64,000 bases of DNA, taken from Streptomyces fuscichromogenes. Its GTDB lineage: Bacteria > Actinomycetota > Actinomycetes > Streptomycetales > Streptomycetaceae. Position numbers and translations under genes: made by a program. This document shows, in pieces, positions 1 to 9,854 of this stretch. A model generated the notes under the pieces. That model did no database searches. It worked only from the letters and a program-made list of their open reading frames with translations, and was not told where the DNA came from. Location: NCBI RefSeq assembly GCF_014645815.1, contig NZ_BMML01000002.1, forward strand, positions 263,924-327,923, given 5' to 3'. Within the stretch, counting starts at the first letter, position 1, and each line of letters starts with the position of its first letter.

Positions 1-385
1 CGAGCAGCACGACCGGGGCGGCCAGCAGGGCGGAGACCAGCAGGCGGTGGCGGAGGGCGGCGAGCTCGGGATCCGGCGCGGCCTCGGCCTCCCGCTCCGG
101 CTCCGGTGCCGGCGGCGCGGGTTCCTCGGCCGTGTACCCGGTCTTCACGACCGTGGCGATCAGGTCGGCGACCTGAACCCCCTGGGGGTATGTGACCCTG
201 GCCTTCTCGGTCGCGTAGTTCACGGTGGCGGTGACGCCGTCCATGCGGTTGAGCTTCTTCTCGACCCGTGCGGCGCAGGAGGCGCAGGTCATGCCCCCGA
301 TCAGCAGCTCGACCTCGGCGTCGGCGGCCGGGCGCGGCGGGGCTATCGGTGTCTGTGCGGTGCTGGTGGTGGTGCTGGTCGTCAT
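1..385 (-). CDS. copA: Copper-exporting P1B-type ATPase, N-terminal part (runs off window)
   Basis: The gene starts at an ATG at 385 and reads out of the left edge of the window, so only the first 128 residues are visible. Residues about 24-90 form a heavy-metal-associated (HMA) domain with the metal-binding motif GMTCASC (C34, C37). It is followed by a Glu/Pro-rich linker and the start of the first membrane segment (LLVSALLAAPVVLL). This is the amino-terminal layout of CopA/CtpV-type Cu(I)-pumping ATPases in the cytoplasmic membrane; the catalytic DKTGT and CPC motifs would lie outside the window, so the metal specificity is inferred from the neighbouring copper chaperone gene and the CsoR-type operator upstream. 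The preceding chaperone gene ends 144 bp upstream and the two are probably co-transcribed. The start has only a weak Shine-Dalgarno sequence. Confidence 0.9.
   Translation of the reverse strand, partial: MTTSTTTSTAQTPIAPPRPAADAEVELLIGGMTCASCAARVEKKLNRMDGVTATVNYATEKARVTYPQGVQVADLIATVVKTGYTAEEPAPPAPEPEREAEAAPDPELAALRHRLLVSALLAAPVVLL
176..191. promoter_or_regulatory. CsoR-operator-like palindrome inside copA (weak)
   Basis: The sequence AACCCCCTGGGGGTAT lies within the HMA-domain coding region of copA. Aligned over 17 positions to the operator at 837-853, it matches at 13. It may be chance, since it codes for the ordinary residues TYPQGV. Confidence 0.25.
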
Positions 386-529
386 GTCCGGACTCCAGAC
401 AACGGACCGGACCGCACGGAGCCAGTATCAGCTGGTCGGCACGGCCCGGCGGAGAGATGTGCTTCCGTCGTACGTACTACTGGTGCGGGTCTGCTGGTGC
501 CGGTCTTTCGCGGCGCTGCGGTGCTCGGG

Positions 530-769
530 TCAGGCGCGGCCGACGAGCTCGAAGCCCGCCTCGTCGACGGCGGCGCGGACCGCCTCGTCGTCGAGCGGGG
601 TCGCGGAGACCACCGTGACCTCGCCGCTGGCCGCCACGGCCGTCACCGAGCCGACGCCGGGGAGCGCGGAGAGCTCGGCGGAGACGGAACCCTCGCAGTG
701 TCCGCAGCTCATGCCGGTCACCTTGTAGACGGCGGTCACGGAGCCGGCGGTTTCGGTCTGGGCGGTCAT
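530..769 (-). CDS. copZ: Copper chaperone, heavy-metal-associated domain protein
   Basis: This 79-residue protein is a single HMA domain with the Cu(I)-binding motif GMSCGHC (C22, C25), typical of CopZ metallochaperones that hand copper to CopA in the cytosol. The ATG at 769 is chosen because GAGGAG stands a few bases upstream; a longer in-frame reading from 811 would add a leader without homology that covers the promoter region. It is the first gene of a copZ-copA unit and lies just downstream of a CsoR-type palindrome at 837-853, so copper-induced derepression is expected. The length is normal for the family. Confidence 0.93.
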   Translation of the reverse strand: MTAQTETAGSVTAVYKVTGMSCGHCEGSVSAELSALPGVGSVTAVAASGEVTVVSATPLDDEAVRAAVDEAGFELVGRA

Positions 770-836
770 GTCGTTCTCCTCGTCGAGGCGGGTGGGGCCG
801 ATGGGGCCCACGAGGGAACCCCACTCTCGTCACACT

Positions 837-853
837 ATACCCCTAGGGGGTAT
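837..853. promoter_or_regulatory. CsoR-type copper operator
   Basis: ATACCCC-TAG-GGGGTAT is a perfect 7-3-7 inverted repeat about 70 bp upstream of copZ. GC-rich palindromes flanked by ATAC/GTAT are the published operator type of CsoR in actinomycetes (family knowledge from memory). The site also contains the stop codon of the PrsW-like gene (843-845), so the copZ promoter overlaps the 3' end of that gene. Confidence 0.8.
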
Positions 854-1793
854 TTCTCCAAGAGGTGTCCCGGCGCGCCAGCGACTGCACCCAGGCGACC
901 CCGAGCAGGGAGACGAGTACCAGCAGGCCGACCGAGAACACCGTGAAGAGGTGCTCCTGGGTCGCGCTGGGCCGCGGGATGTACCCCTCGGCGAACAGCC
1001 GCCGCTCCGGTCCGGTGCCCGCCAGGCGGGCCACCAGCCAGATCGCGATGCCGTGCGCGGAGTCCCACAGGGTGTGCAGCAGGGCGACCCCGAAATAGGC
1101 GGCGACGACCGGGGAGGTGAGGCGGAAGCGGCCGTTCGGGCGGCGGAAGGAGAGCAGGACGGCACCGGCGACCGCCGTCCACAGGCCGTGCCCGAAGGGG
1201 GCCAGCACGCCGCGCAGGGTCTCCGTCTCGATCAGCGCCCGCAGGTCGATGCCCTCGGTGGAGACCGCCGCGTCGAACGCGTACCCGGCGCTCTCCAGGG
1301 CCGCGAAGCCGAAGCCGACCGCGGCGCCGAGCACCAGCCCGGCCCGCAGGCCCCGGATCCCGGGCAGCCGGCGCAGCGTGAACACCAGCGCGCCCAGCTT
1401 CACGGCCTCCTCGATCAGGCCGACGCAGACGAACATCCCCCAGGAGGGGCGGACGAGGTAGGACTCCATCACCGAGGCGCCCAGCACCCCGAGCGTGCCT
1501 CCGGTCAGGAAGCAGCCGAGGATCGCGCTGACCCCGAGGTCGCGGCCGTGCCGCTCGTACGCCCAGAGCACGAAGACGACCGGGACGAGGAAGCTGCCCA
1601 GCAGGATGAGGGTCGGCAGCAGCGTGGTGTTCCGCGTCGCGTACGTGACCACCGCGGTCAGCGCCCACAGGGTGAGCCCACCGCCCAGGCAGCGCTTCCA
1701 CAGACCGGTGCGGATGCGGGGGTACGGCGGTGGCGGCTGCTGCGGACCGGGGATCCGGGCCTGCGGCCGGCGGGGCTGCGGAGAGTGGGTCAC
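843..1793 (-). CDS. PrsW-family intramembrane metalloprotease
   Basis: A 316-residue polytopic membrane protein. After a Pro-rich cytoplasmic leader (residues 1-30) there are about seven to eight hydrophobic segments. The family signature residues are present: the GLIEEAVKL motif (E128, E129), FGHGLW (H202) and LLHTLWDSAHG (H240, D244), which together form the presumed metal site of PrsW/CAAX-protease-like (ABI) proteins. PrsW of Bacillus cleaves an anti-sigma factor; the substrate here is unknown. The gene has its own 270-bp divergent promoter region shared with the alcohol dehydrogenase. Its stop codon sits inside the CsoR operator of the copper genes, which read in the same direction, so read-through from this gene could feed copZ-copA. 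Confidence 0.85.
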   Translation of the reverse strand: MTHSPQPRRPQARIPGPQQPPPPYPRIRTGLWKRCLGGGLTLWALTAVVTYATRNTTLLPTLILLGSFLVPVVFVLWAYERHGRDLGVSAILGCFLTGGTLGVLGASVMESYLVRPSWGMFVCVGLIEEAVKLGALVFTLRRLPGIRGLRAGLVLGAAVGFGFAALESAGYAFDAAVSTEGIDLRALIETETLRGVLAPFGHGLWTAVAGAVLLSFRRPNGRFRLTSPVVAAYFGVALLHTLWDSAHGIAIWLVARLAGTGPERRLFAEGYIPRPSATQEHLFTVFSVGLLVLVSLLGVAWVQSLARRDTSWRNTP

Positions 1794-2066
1794 GGCGGGT
1801 CCCCTTGTGCTCCTGCGGGCGCGGGTGGCGCAGGCCGGATCGGGCTGTTTACCGGCACTTTAGGCATATGTGCGGTATGTCGCAGTGCGGGTGACGCGGT
1901 GGAGTGGCCGGGCGTCCGCCGTGCGTGTGACGGGCGGACGGCGCGGCCACGCCCTGCCGTGGACCGCTCCGGGCATCTCCCGGAGTGCCGGACGGCGCCC
2001 CGAGAACACGGCACGGGGTCCGGTCGCAGCGCCTACCCTTCCCGGAGTCGTCCGAAGGGAATGCGC

Positions 2067-3110
2067 ATGCGAGCCGTCGTCTTCGACCACTACGCCACCC
2101 TCGCCGAGATACGGGACGTCCCCGACCCCCGCCCGGCCCCGCACGGGGTCGTCGTCCGGGTGGAGGCCACCGGCCTGTGCCGAAGCGACTGGCACGGCTG
2201 GACGGGCCACCTCCAGGGCATCACGCTCCCGCACGTGCCGGGCCACGAACTGGTCGGCGTGGTCGAGGAGTCCGGCGCCGCGGTGACCGCCTGGCACCCC
2301 GGCGACCGGGTCACCGTCCCGTTCGTCTGCGCCTGCGGCGGCTGCCCGTCCTGCGTCGCCGGCGACCAGCAGGTCTGCGAGCGCCAGACCCAGCCCGGCT
2401 TCACGCACTGGGGGTCCTTCGCCCAGTACGTGGCGCTGGACCACGCCGACGTGAACCTGGTGGCGGTCCCCGACGGCATGTCGTACACCACCGCCGCCTC
2501 CCTGGGCTGCCGCTTCGCCACCGCCTTCCGCGCGGTGGTGCAGCAGGGCCGGGTCGCCGCGGGGGAGTGGGTGGCGGTGTACGGCTGCGGCGGCGTGGGC
2601 CTGTCGGCGGTGATGATCGCGGCGGCGTCCGGGGCGCGGGTGGTCGCGGTCGACGTGTCGCCCCAGGCCCTGGACCTGGCGAGGAGGTTCGGCGCGGCGC
2701 ACGGCGTGGACGCGACCGACACCGCCGACCCGGCGGCGGCGGTCCGCGAGCTGACCTCCGGCGGCGCCCACCTCTCCCTGGACGCCCTCGGCTCACCCGC
2801 CGCCGCGGCCGCCTCGGTCAACTCCCTGCGCCGGCGCGGCCGGCACGTCCAGGTGGGTCTGCTGCCGTCCCCGGACGGCAACACCGCGGTGCCGCTGGCC
2901 CGCGCGATCGCCCTGGAGCTGGAACTCCTCGGCAGCCACGGCATGGCGGCCCACGCCTATCCCGCGATGCTCGGCCTGGTCCGCGCGGGCGTCCTGCGCC
3001 CCGACCTCCTGGTCACCTCCACCATCGCCCTGGACGCGGCCCCGGCGGCGCTGGCGGCGATGGGCGGGGCGCGGGCGGCGGGGGTGACGGTCATCGAGCC
3101 GTGGGCCTGA
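2067..3110 (+). CDS. Zinc-dependent alcohol dehydrogenase (MDR family)
   Basis: The 347-residue protein has the full zinc-type medium-chain dehydrogenase pattern: catalytic zinc ligands C38 and H60-E61 (PGHE), the proton relay CRSDWH, four structural-zinc cysteines (C90, C93, C96, C104), and a Rossmann NAD(P) loop GCGGVG. Such enzymes oxidise alcohols or reduce aldehydes in the cytosol; the substrate cannot be read from the sequence. Two in-frame ATGs occur at 2061 and 2067. The second is preferred because GAAGGGA ends six bases before it, whereas the first would touch the ribosome binding site. It stands alone, divergent from the PrsW-like gene. Confidence 0.88.
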   Translation: MRAVVFDHYATLAEIRDVPDPRPAPHGVVVRVEATGLCRSDWHGWTGHLQGITLPHVPGHELVGVVEESGAAVTAWHPGDRVTVPFVCACGGCPSCVAGDQQVCERQTQPGFTHWGSFAQYVALDHADVNLVAVPDGMSYTTAASLGCRFATAFRAVVQQGRVAAGEWVAVYGCGGVGLSAVMIAAASGARVVAVDVSPQALDLARRFGAAHGVDATDTADPAAAVRELTSGGAHLSLDALGSPAAAAASVNSLRRRGRHVQVGLLPSPDGNTAVPLARAIALELELLGSHGMAAHAYPAMLGLVRAGVLRPDLLVTSTIALDAAPAALAAMGGARAAGVTVIEPWA

Positions 3111-3114
3111 CGGA

Positions 3115-3315
3115 TCAGATGTCTCTGCGCCCGCGGTTGCCCGGCCGGGAGGCGACCCAGGCACGGACCGTGTCCGCGTACCAGTAGGGCTTGCCGCCCT
3201 CGACGTGGTCCGGCGGCGGGAGCAGTCCGTGCTTGCGGTAGGAGCGGACGGTGTCCGGCTGCACCCGGATGTGCGCCGCGATCTCCTTGTAGGACCAGAG
3301 CCGTCGGTCGGTCAT
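3115..3315 (-). CDS. Small helix-turn-helix DNA-binding protein (MerR/excisionase-like)
   Basis: A 66-residue protein made almost wholly of one winged HTH: the first helix begins at YKEIAAHIRV and the recognition helix is QPDTVRSYRKHGLLPPP, followed by a wing ending in PYWYADTVRAWVASRPG. This matches the HTH_17 / MerR-N fold seen in excisionases and BldC-like proteins. ATG 3315 is preceded by GGAGG at a spacing of eight; a GTG nine bases upstream is a possible alternative. It is convergent with the alcohol dehydrogenase (5 bp apart) and divergent from the inositol operon, so it may regulate the latter, but nothing in the sequence proves this. Confidence 0.75.
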   Translation of the reverse strand: MTDRRLWSYKEIAAHIRVQPDTVRSYRKHGLLPPPDHVEGGKPYWYADTVRAWVASRPGNRGRRDI

Positions 3316-3690
3316 GAGATGCACCTCCCTGCGCGCACCGCGGGGGCGACCGGAGTCGGTCGTCGGGGGAGCCGGGCGCTGCGCTGGCGATCACAAAGCC
3401 TGCGCCCGGTGAACGACGGAGAGTGACCGACGGCAAGCGGCTGTGGACCGGGTGTGACGGAGAGCCCGCGTATGCGCGACATGTGTGACACAAGGGGGGA
3501 GTTTGTGACACAGCTGCTGCACAGGCGTCTGCCGGTTCGTCGGCGGGGCGTGTTGACATCCGCGGGAACGGAGGGGCTGCACCGCCCGGCGAGATCCCTC
3601 ACCCTCTCGTCCGAATGTCCGGACAAACCATTGACACGACCTGCCGTCCCGGACTACAAACCACGGGAGAGCCATGACGAAGGGAAGCCG
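3316..3690. promoter_or_regulatory. Regulatory region of the inositol operon
   Basis: This 375-bp gap has no credible gene. It contains two copies of the odd palindrome TGTG-A-CACA exactly 20 bp apart (3484-3492 and 3504-3512), a palindrome TGTCCGGACA at 3616-3625, and a plausible promoter TTGACA (3631-3636), 18-bp spacer, TACAAA (3655-3660), about 30 bp before iolC. A second TTGACA lies at 3553. The spacing of two helical turns suggests cooperative binding of a dimeric regulator. The protein that binds is not known. Confidence 0.5.
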
Positions 3691-4641
3691 ATGGCGTACG
3701 ACCTGATCACCATGGGGCGGATCGGGGTGGATCTCTATCCGCTCCAGACCGGAGTCCCGCTCGCCCAGGTGTCGTCCTTCGGCAAGTTCCTCGGCGGGTC
3801 GGCGACGAACGTGGCCGTCGCGGCCGCCCGCCTCGGCCGCAGCACCGCCGTCATCACCCGCACCGGCGCGGACGCCTTCGGCGCCTACCTGCACGAGGCC
3901 CTCCAGGGCTTCGGCGTCGACGACCGCTGGGTCACCCCGGTCCCCGGCCTGAACACCCCCGTCACGTTCTGCGAGATCTTCCCGCCGGACGACTTCCCGC
4001 TGTACTTCTACCGTCAGCCCAAGGCCCCGGACCTGGAGATCGACGCCCACGAGCTGGACCTCGACGCCGTCCGCGACGCCCGGATCTTCTGGGTCACCGG
4101 CACCGGCCTGAGCGAGGAGCCCAGCCGCACCGCGACCCTCGCGGCCCTCGCGCACCGCGCCAAGGCGGGCACGACGGTCTTCGACCTCGACTGGCGTCCC
4201 ATGTTCTGGCAGGACCCGGAAGCGGCCCGCCCCTTCTACGCCGAGGCCCTCAAGCACACCACCGTCGCCGTCGGCAACCTCGACGAGGTGGAGGTCGCCA
4301 CCGGGGTGCGCGAGCCGCAGGCCGCCGCGCAGGCCCTCCTCGACGCCGGAGTCGAGATCGCCGTCGTCAAGCAGGGACCCAAGGGCGTCCTCGCCGTCCA
4401 CCGCGACGGCGAGTCCGCCGAGGTCCCGCCGCTGCCCGTGAACGTCCTCAACGGCCTCGGCGCCGGAGACGCCTTCGGCGGCTCCCTCTGCCACGGCCTC
4501 CTCGCGGGCTGGGACCTGGAGAAGATCATGCGGCACGCCAACGCGGCCGGCGCCATCGTCGCCTCCCGTCTGGAGTGCTCCTCCGCGATGCCGACCACCG
4601 CGGAGATCGACGCCGCGCTCGCCGCCGGAGCGGTGCTGTGA
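3691..4641 (+). CDS. iolC: 5-dehydro-2-deoxygluconokinase (IolC-like, PfkB family)
   Basis: The 316-residue protein begins MAYDLITMGRIGVDLYP, carries the PfkB/ribokinase motif GGSATNVAVAAARLG, and has the catalytic GAGD at residues 257-260. In the inositol pathway IolC phosphorylates 5-dehydro-2-deoxy-D-gluconate. Within the PfkB family the assignment rests on the neighbours: iolB, iolD and mmsA follow directly. ATG 3691 has GAAGGGA upstream at good spacing; an upstream reading frame extension reaches into the promoter and is rejected. The downstream aldolase starts at an overlapping GTGA, showing an operon. Confidence 0.9.
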   Translation: MAYDLITMGRIGVDLYPLQTGVPLAQVSSFGKFLGGSATNVAVAAARLGRSTAVITRTGADAFGAYLHEALQGFGVDDRWVTPVPGLNTPVTFCEIFPPDDFPLYFYRQPKAPDLEIDAHELDLDAVRDARIFWVTGTGLSEEPSRTATLAALAHRAKAGTTVFDLDWRPMFWQDPEAARPFYAEALKHTTVAVGNLDEVEVATGVREPQAAAQALLDAGVEIAVVKQGPKGVLAVHRDGESAEVPPLPVNVLNGLGAGDAFGGSLCHGLLAGWDLEKIMRHANAAGAIVASRLECSSAMPTTAEIDAALAAGAVL

Positions 4642-5588
4642 GGGCCGGCCGCGTCACGGGCGCGCACCCCGTCGACGTCGACGGCGACGGCGCCGCCGTC
4701 AAGCAGACGTCCGTGGACATCTCCGCGCTCGTCCACACCCGCACCCACCACCCCGAGGCCATCGCCGAGGCGGCCACCCGCCGCGTCCGCCGTCCGCTCC
4801 TCAACGAGGACGGCAAGCTGATGATCGTCGCCGCCGACCACCCGGCCCGCGGCGCCCTCGGCGTGGGCGGCGACAAGCTCGCCATGGCCAACCGGGCGGA
4901 GCTGCTGGAACGCCTCTGCCTGGCGCTGTCCCGGCCCGGCGTCGACGGCGTCCTCGCCACCGCCGACATCCTCGACGACCTGCTCCTGCTCGGCGTCCTC
5001 GACGGCAAGGTCGTCATGGGCTCGATGAACCGGGGCGGGCTGCAGGGCGCCTCCTTCGAGCTCGACGACCGGTTCACCGGCCACCGCGCCGAGGACATAC
5101 AGCGCCTCGGGTTCGACGCCGGCAAGCTGCTGCTCCGCATCGACTACGACGACCCGGGGTCCCTGACCACCCTGGAGTCCACCGCCCGCGCGATCGACGA
5201 CATGGCCGCACGCCGACTGCCGGTCTTCGTCGAGCCGTTCATCAGCCGCCGCACCCCCGAGGGCAAGGTCAGGAACGACCTGTCCCCGGAGGCGGTCACC
5301 AGGTCCATCGCCATCGCCTCGGGCCTCGGCGGGAGTTCGGCCTACACCTGGCTGAAGGTGCCGGTCACCGACAACCCCGACGACATGGCCCAGGTCATGG
5401 AGACGTCCACGCTGCCGGCCGTGCTGCTGGGCGGCGAAGTGGGCGATGACCAGGACGGCGCGTACGAGAAGTGGCGCAGCGCCCTGCAACTCCCCACCGT
5501 GCGCGGCCTGGTGGTCGGCCGCTCGCTGCTGTACCCGGCGGACGGCGACGTGGCCGCCGCCGTGGACACCGCCGTAGGACTGCTGTGA
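4638..5588 (+). CDS. Cgl0158-type class I aldolase (IolJ-like role)
   Basis: A 316-residue TIM-barrel aldolase of the DeoC/LacD superfamily, recognised by HHPEAIAEAATRR, MIVAADHPARGALGVG and the LRIDYDDP strand. In actinobacterial iol clusters this gene stands where IolJ acts, splitting 2-deoxy-5-keto-gluconate 6-phosphate into dihydroxyacetone phosphate and malonate semialdehyde; that role is inferred from position. The start is a GTG that overlaps the iolC stop by four bases (GTGA), consistent with translational coupling. Confidence 0.8.
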   Translation: MRAGRVTGAHPVDVDGDGAAVKQTSVDISALVHTRTHHPEAIAEAATRRVRRPLLNEDGKLMIVAADHPARGALGVGGDKLAMANRAELLERLCLALSRPGVDGVLATADILDDLLLLGVLDGKVVMGSMNRGGLQGASFELDDRFTGHRAEDIQRLGFDAGKLLLRIDYDDPGSLTTLESTARAIDDMAARRLPVFVEPFISRRTPEGKVRNDLSPEAVTRSIAIASGLGGSSAYTWLKVPVTDNPDDMAQVMETSTLPAVLLGGEVGDDQDGAYEKWRSALQLPTVRGLVVGRSLLYPADGDVAAAVDTAVGLL

Positions 5589-5595
5589 GGGCCTG

Positions 5596-6411
5596 ATGAC
5601 GACGAACGAGCTGCACCTGAGCAAGGGTTCGACCGCGAACGCCCAGTACGTGCTCGACATCGACCCCAAGCGGGCCGGTTGGGCGCACAGCAGCCTGAGG
5701 ATCGTCGAACTGGCCCCTGGTGGAACGCATTTGTTCACCACCGGGGACAGCGAATGGATCGTGCTTCCGCTGCAGGGCGGTTGTACGGTGCGAACAGAGG
5801 GAACCGAGTTCCAGATCCTGGGCCGGGAGAGCGTGTTCAGCGGAGTCTCGGACTTCGTGTACGTGCCCCGGGACGCCCAGGTCCAGATCGCCTCCGGCGC
5901 GGGAGGCCGCTTCGCCCTGGCAGGAGCGAAGTGCGAGCGACGACTCCCCGCCCGCTACGGCCCCGCGCCGGAGGTCCCCGTCGAAGACCGCGGCAGCGGC
6001 ACCGCCGCCCGGCAGGTGCGCAACTTCGCCTCCGCGGACGCGTTCGACTGCGACAAGCTCATCGCCGTGGAGGTCGTCACCCCCGGCGGCAACTGGTCCT
6101 CGTACCCGTCGCACAAGCACGACGAGTACCGGCCCGGCGAGGAGTCGGAGCTGGAGGAGATCTACTACTTCGAGATCGACGGCGCGAACGGATTCGGGTA
6201 CCAGCGCGTATTCCCCTCCCGTGAGGGCGGTACGGACGTCCTCGCCGAGGTCCGCTCCGGCGACGCCGTGCTCGTTCCCGACGGATGGCACGGCCCGTCG
6301 ATCGCGCAGCCCGGGCACGACATGTACTACCTGAACGTCATGGCGGGGCCGGGTGAGACGCGGGAGTGGCGGATCTGCTTCCACCCGGACCATACGGAGG
6401 GTTACCGATGA
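5596..6411 (+). CDS. iolB: 5-deoxy-glucuronate isomerase
   Basis: The 271-residue protein matches IolB: two cupin halves, with the second carrying the metal-binding run YPSHKHDEYRPGEESELEEIYYFEI and a late His in DGWHGPSIAQPGHDMYYLNVMAGP. IolB converts 5-deoxy-glucuronate to 5-dehydro-2-deoxy-gluconate in the cytosol. The ATG at 5596 follows the aldolase stop by 7 bp, and the stop overlaps the iolD start (ATGA). Confidence 0.93.
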   Translation: MTTNELHLSKGSTANAQYVLDIDPKRAGWAHSSLRIVELAPGGTHLFTTGDSEWIVLPLQGGCTVRTEGTEFQILGRESVFSGVSDFVYVPRDAQVQIASGAGGRFALAGAKCERRLPARYGPAPEVPVEDRGSGTAARQVRNFASADAFDCDKLIAVEVVTPGGNWSSYPSHKHDEYRPGEESELEEIYYFEIDGANGFGYQRVFPSREGGTDVLAEVRSGDAVLVPDGWHGPSIAQPGHDMYYLNVMAGPGETREWRICFHPDHTEGYR

Positions 6412-8279
6412 CGATTCGGTCGACCGTCGCGCAAGCGCTTGTCCGCTTCCTCGCCGTCCAGTTCACCGAGCGGGACGGCGAGCGCCGCCGCCTCATCGGC
6501 GCCACCTGGGGCATCTTCGGCCACGGCAACGTGGCCGGCCTCGGCCAGGCGCTCCTGGAGCACGCGGACGACATGCCGTACCACCAGGGCCGCAACGAAC
6601 AGGCCATGGTGCACGCGGCAGTCGGCTACGCGCGTCAATCGAACCGGCTCGCCACGCACGCGGTCACCACCTCCATCGGCCCCGGCGCCACCAACCTGGT
6701 CACCGGCGCCGCCCTCGCCACCATCAACCACCTCCCGGTCCTGCTGCTCCCCGGCGACGTGTTCGCCACCCGCCCCGCCGACCCGGTCCTGCAGCAGCTC
6801 GAAGTCCCGTACGCGGCCGACGTGTCGGTCAACGACTGCCTGCGTCCGGTGTCGAGGTTCTTCGACCGGATCAACCGCCCCGAGCAGCTGATCCCCTCGG
6901 CCCTCGCCGCCATGCGCGTCCTCACCGACCCGGTCGAGACCGGCGCCGTCACCCTCGCGCTCCCACAGGACGTGCAGGCCGAGGCGTACGACTGGCCGGA
7001 GGAGTTCTTCGCCGAGCGGGTCTGGACGGTCCGGCGACCCGCCGCCGACCCGGCCGAACTCGCCGCCGCGGCACGGGAGATCAGGACCGCCGGGCGCCCC
7101 CTCGTGATCGCCGGCGGCGGGGTCCACCACAGCCGCGCCGAGACCGTCCTCGCCGAGTTCGCCGCGGCCACCCGCATCCCGGTCGCCTCGACCCAGGCCG
7201 GCAAGGGCTCCCTGCGCTGGGACCACCCGCAGGACGTCGGCGGCGTCGGCCACACCGGCACCGCCACCGCCGACGAACTCGCCCGCACCGCCGACCTGGT
7301 GATCGGCGTCGGCACCCGCTACACCGACTTCACCACGGCCTCCGGCACCCTCTTCGAGAACCCGGACGTCCGCTTCCTCAACCTCAACATCGCCCCGTAC
7401 GACGGTCACAAACTCGCCGGCCTGCCCCTGGTCGCCGACGCCCGCGGCGCCCTCGCGGAGCTGACGAAGGCCCTGGCCGGCCACCGCACCGCCGACTCGT
7501 ACGTCACCGAGTACACCGAGGACAAGGAGCGCTGGGAGCAGCGCGTCGACGCCTGCTACGAGGCCGACGAGCCCGACGTCCGGCCGACCCAGTCGCAGGT
7601 CCTCGGCGCCCTGGACGCGCTGGTCGACGAGACGGACGTACTGGTCAACGCGGCCGGCTCGCTCCCCGGCGACCTGCACCGGCTCTGGCGGGCCCGCTCG
7701 CGCGACCAGTACCACCTGGAGTACGGCTACTCGTGCATGGGCTACGAGATACCGGCCGCCATCGGGGTGAAACTCGCGGCGCCGGAGCGCAACGTGTGGG
7801 CGCTGGTCGGCGACGGCACGTATCTGATGATGCCGACCGAGATCGTCACCGCCGTCCAGGAGGGGATAGCCGTCAAGGTGCTGCTGGTGCAGAACCACGG
7901 GTACGCCTCCATCGGCGGCCTCTCCGAGTCGGTGGGCGGCGAGCGGTTCGGCACCGCGTACCGCTTCCCCTCGGACGACGGCACCTTCACGGGCGCCCCG
8001 CTCCCCGTCGACCTGGCCGCCAACGCCGCCAGCCTCGGTATGCGCGTGCTGCGCGCGAAGACTGTCCGGGACCTGCGCGCGGCGCTCGCCGAGGCGCGGG
8101 CCGCCGACACTCCCACATGTGTCTACGTGGAGACCGAAACGGCCGACACTGTGTCGGGCCCGCCTCCCGCGCAGGCCTGGTGGGATGTACCTGTGGCCGC
8201 GACCGCGACCCGATCCGCCGCGGTCAAGGCACGTGAGCTCTACGAACGGCACGTCTCCACCCGACGCCGCCATCTGTGA
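6408..8279 (+). CDS. iolD: 3D-(3,5/4)-trihydroxycyclohexane-1,2-dione acylhydrolase
   Basis: A 623-residue thiamine-diphosphate enzyme. It has the N-terminal Pyr domain (GIFGHGNVAGLGQAL, then the helix with QGRNEQAMVHAAVGYARQ), a central domain, and the ThDP-binding GDGTYLMMPTEI...NHG motif near residue 470. This is the ring-opening hydrolase of inositol catabolism. The ATG at 6408 is preceded by CGGAGG and overlaps the iolB stop by four bases, which fixes it against a longer upstream reading. Length is normal for IolD. Confidence 0.94.
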   Translation: MTIRSTVAQALVRFLAVQFTERDGERRRLIGATWGIFGHGNVAGLGQALLEHADDMPYHQGRNEQAMVHAAVGYARQSNRLATHAVTTSIGPGATNLVTGAALATINHLPVLLLPGDVFATRPADPVLQQLEVPYAADVSVNDCLRPVSRFFDRINRPEQLIPSALAAMRVLTDPVETGAVTLALPQDVQAEAYDWPEEFFAERVWTVRRPAADPAELAAAAREIRTAGRPLVIAGGGVHHSRAETVLAEFAAATRIPVASTQAGKGSLRWDHPQDVGGVGHTGTATADELARTADLVIGVGTRYTDFTTASGTLFENPDVRFLNLNIAPYDGHKLAGLPLVADARGALAELTKALAGHRTADSYVTEYTEDKERWEQRVDACYEADEPDVRPTQSQVLGALDALVDETDVLVNAAGSLPGDLHRLWRARSRDQYHLEYGYSCMGYEIPAAIGVKLAAPERNVWALVGDGTYLMMPTEIVTAVQEGIAVKVLLVQNHGYASIGGLSESVGGERFGTAYRFPSDDGTFTGAPLPVDLAANAASLGMRVLRAKTVRDLRAALAEARAADTPTCVYVETETADTVSGPPPAQAWWDVPVAATATRSAAVKARELYERHVSTRRRHL

Positions 8280-8293
8280 AGGAGTAACCGGTC

Positions 8294-9796
<1,503 letters not shown>

Positions 9797-9814
9797 GCGT
9801 CACCGCCTGACCCC

Positions 9815-9854
9815 GTCGGGGCCGTCCGGATACCGGACGGCCCCGACTTTTTTT
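9815..9854 (+). terminator. Rho-independent terminator of the inositol operon
   Basis: A perfect 15-bp stem (GTCGGGGCCGTCCGG / CCGGACGGCCCCGAC) with an ATA loop is followed by eight T residues. It lies 18 bp after the mmsA stop. Confidence 0.93.

Noticed and set aside
3454..3690. Upstream extension of iolC
   Set aside because: It would cover the promoter and both palindromes; the family begins at MAYDL with a good ribosome binding site before 3691.
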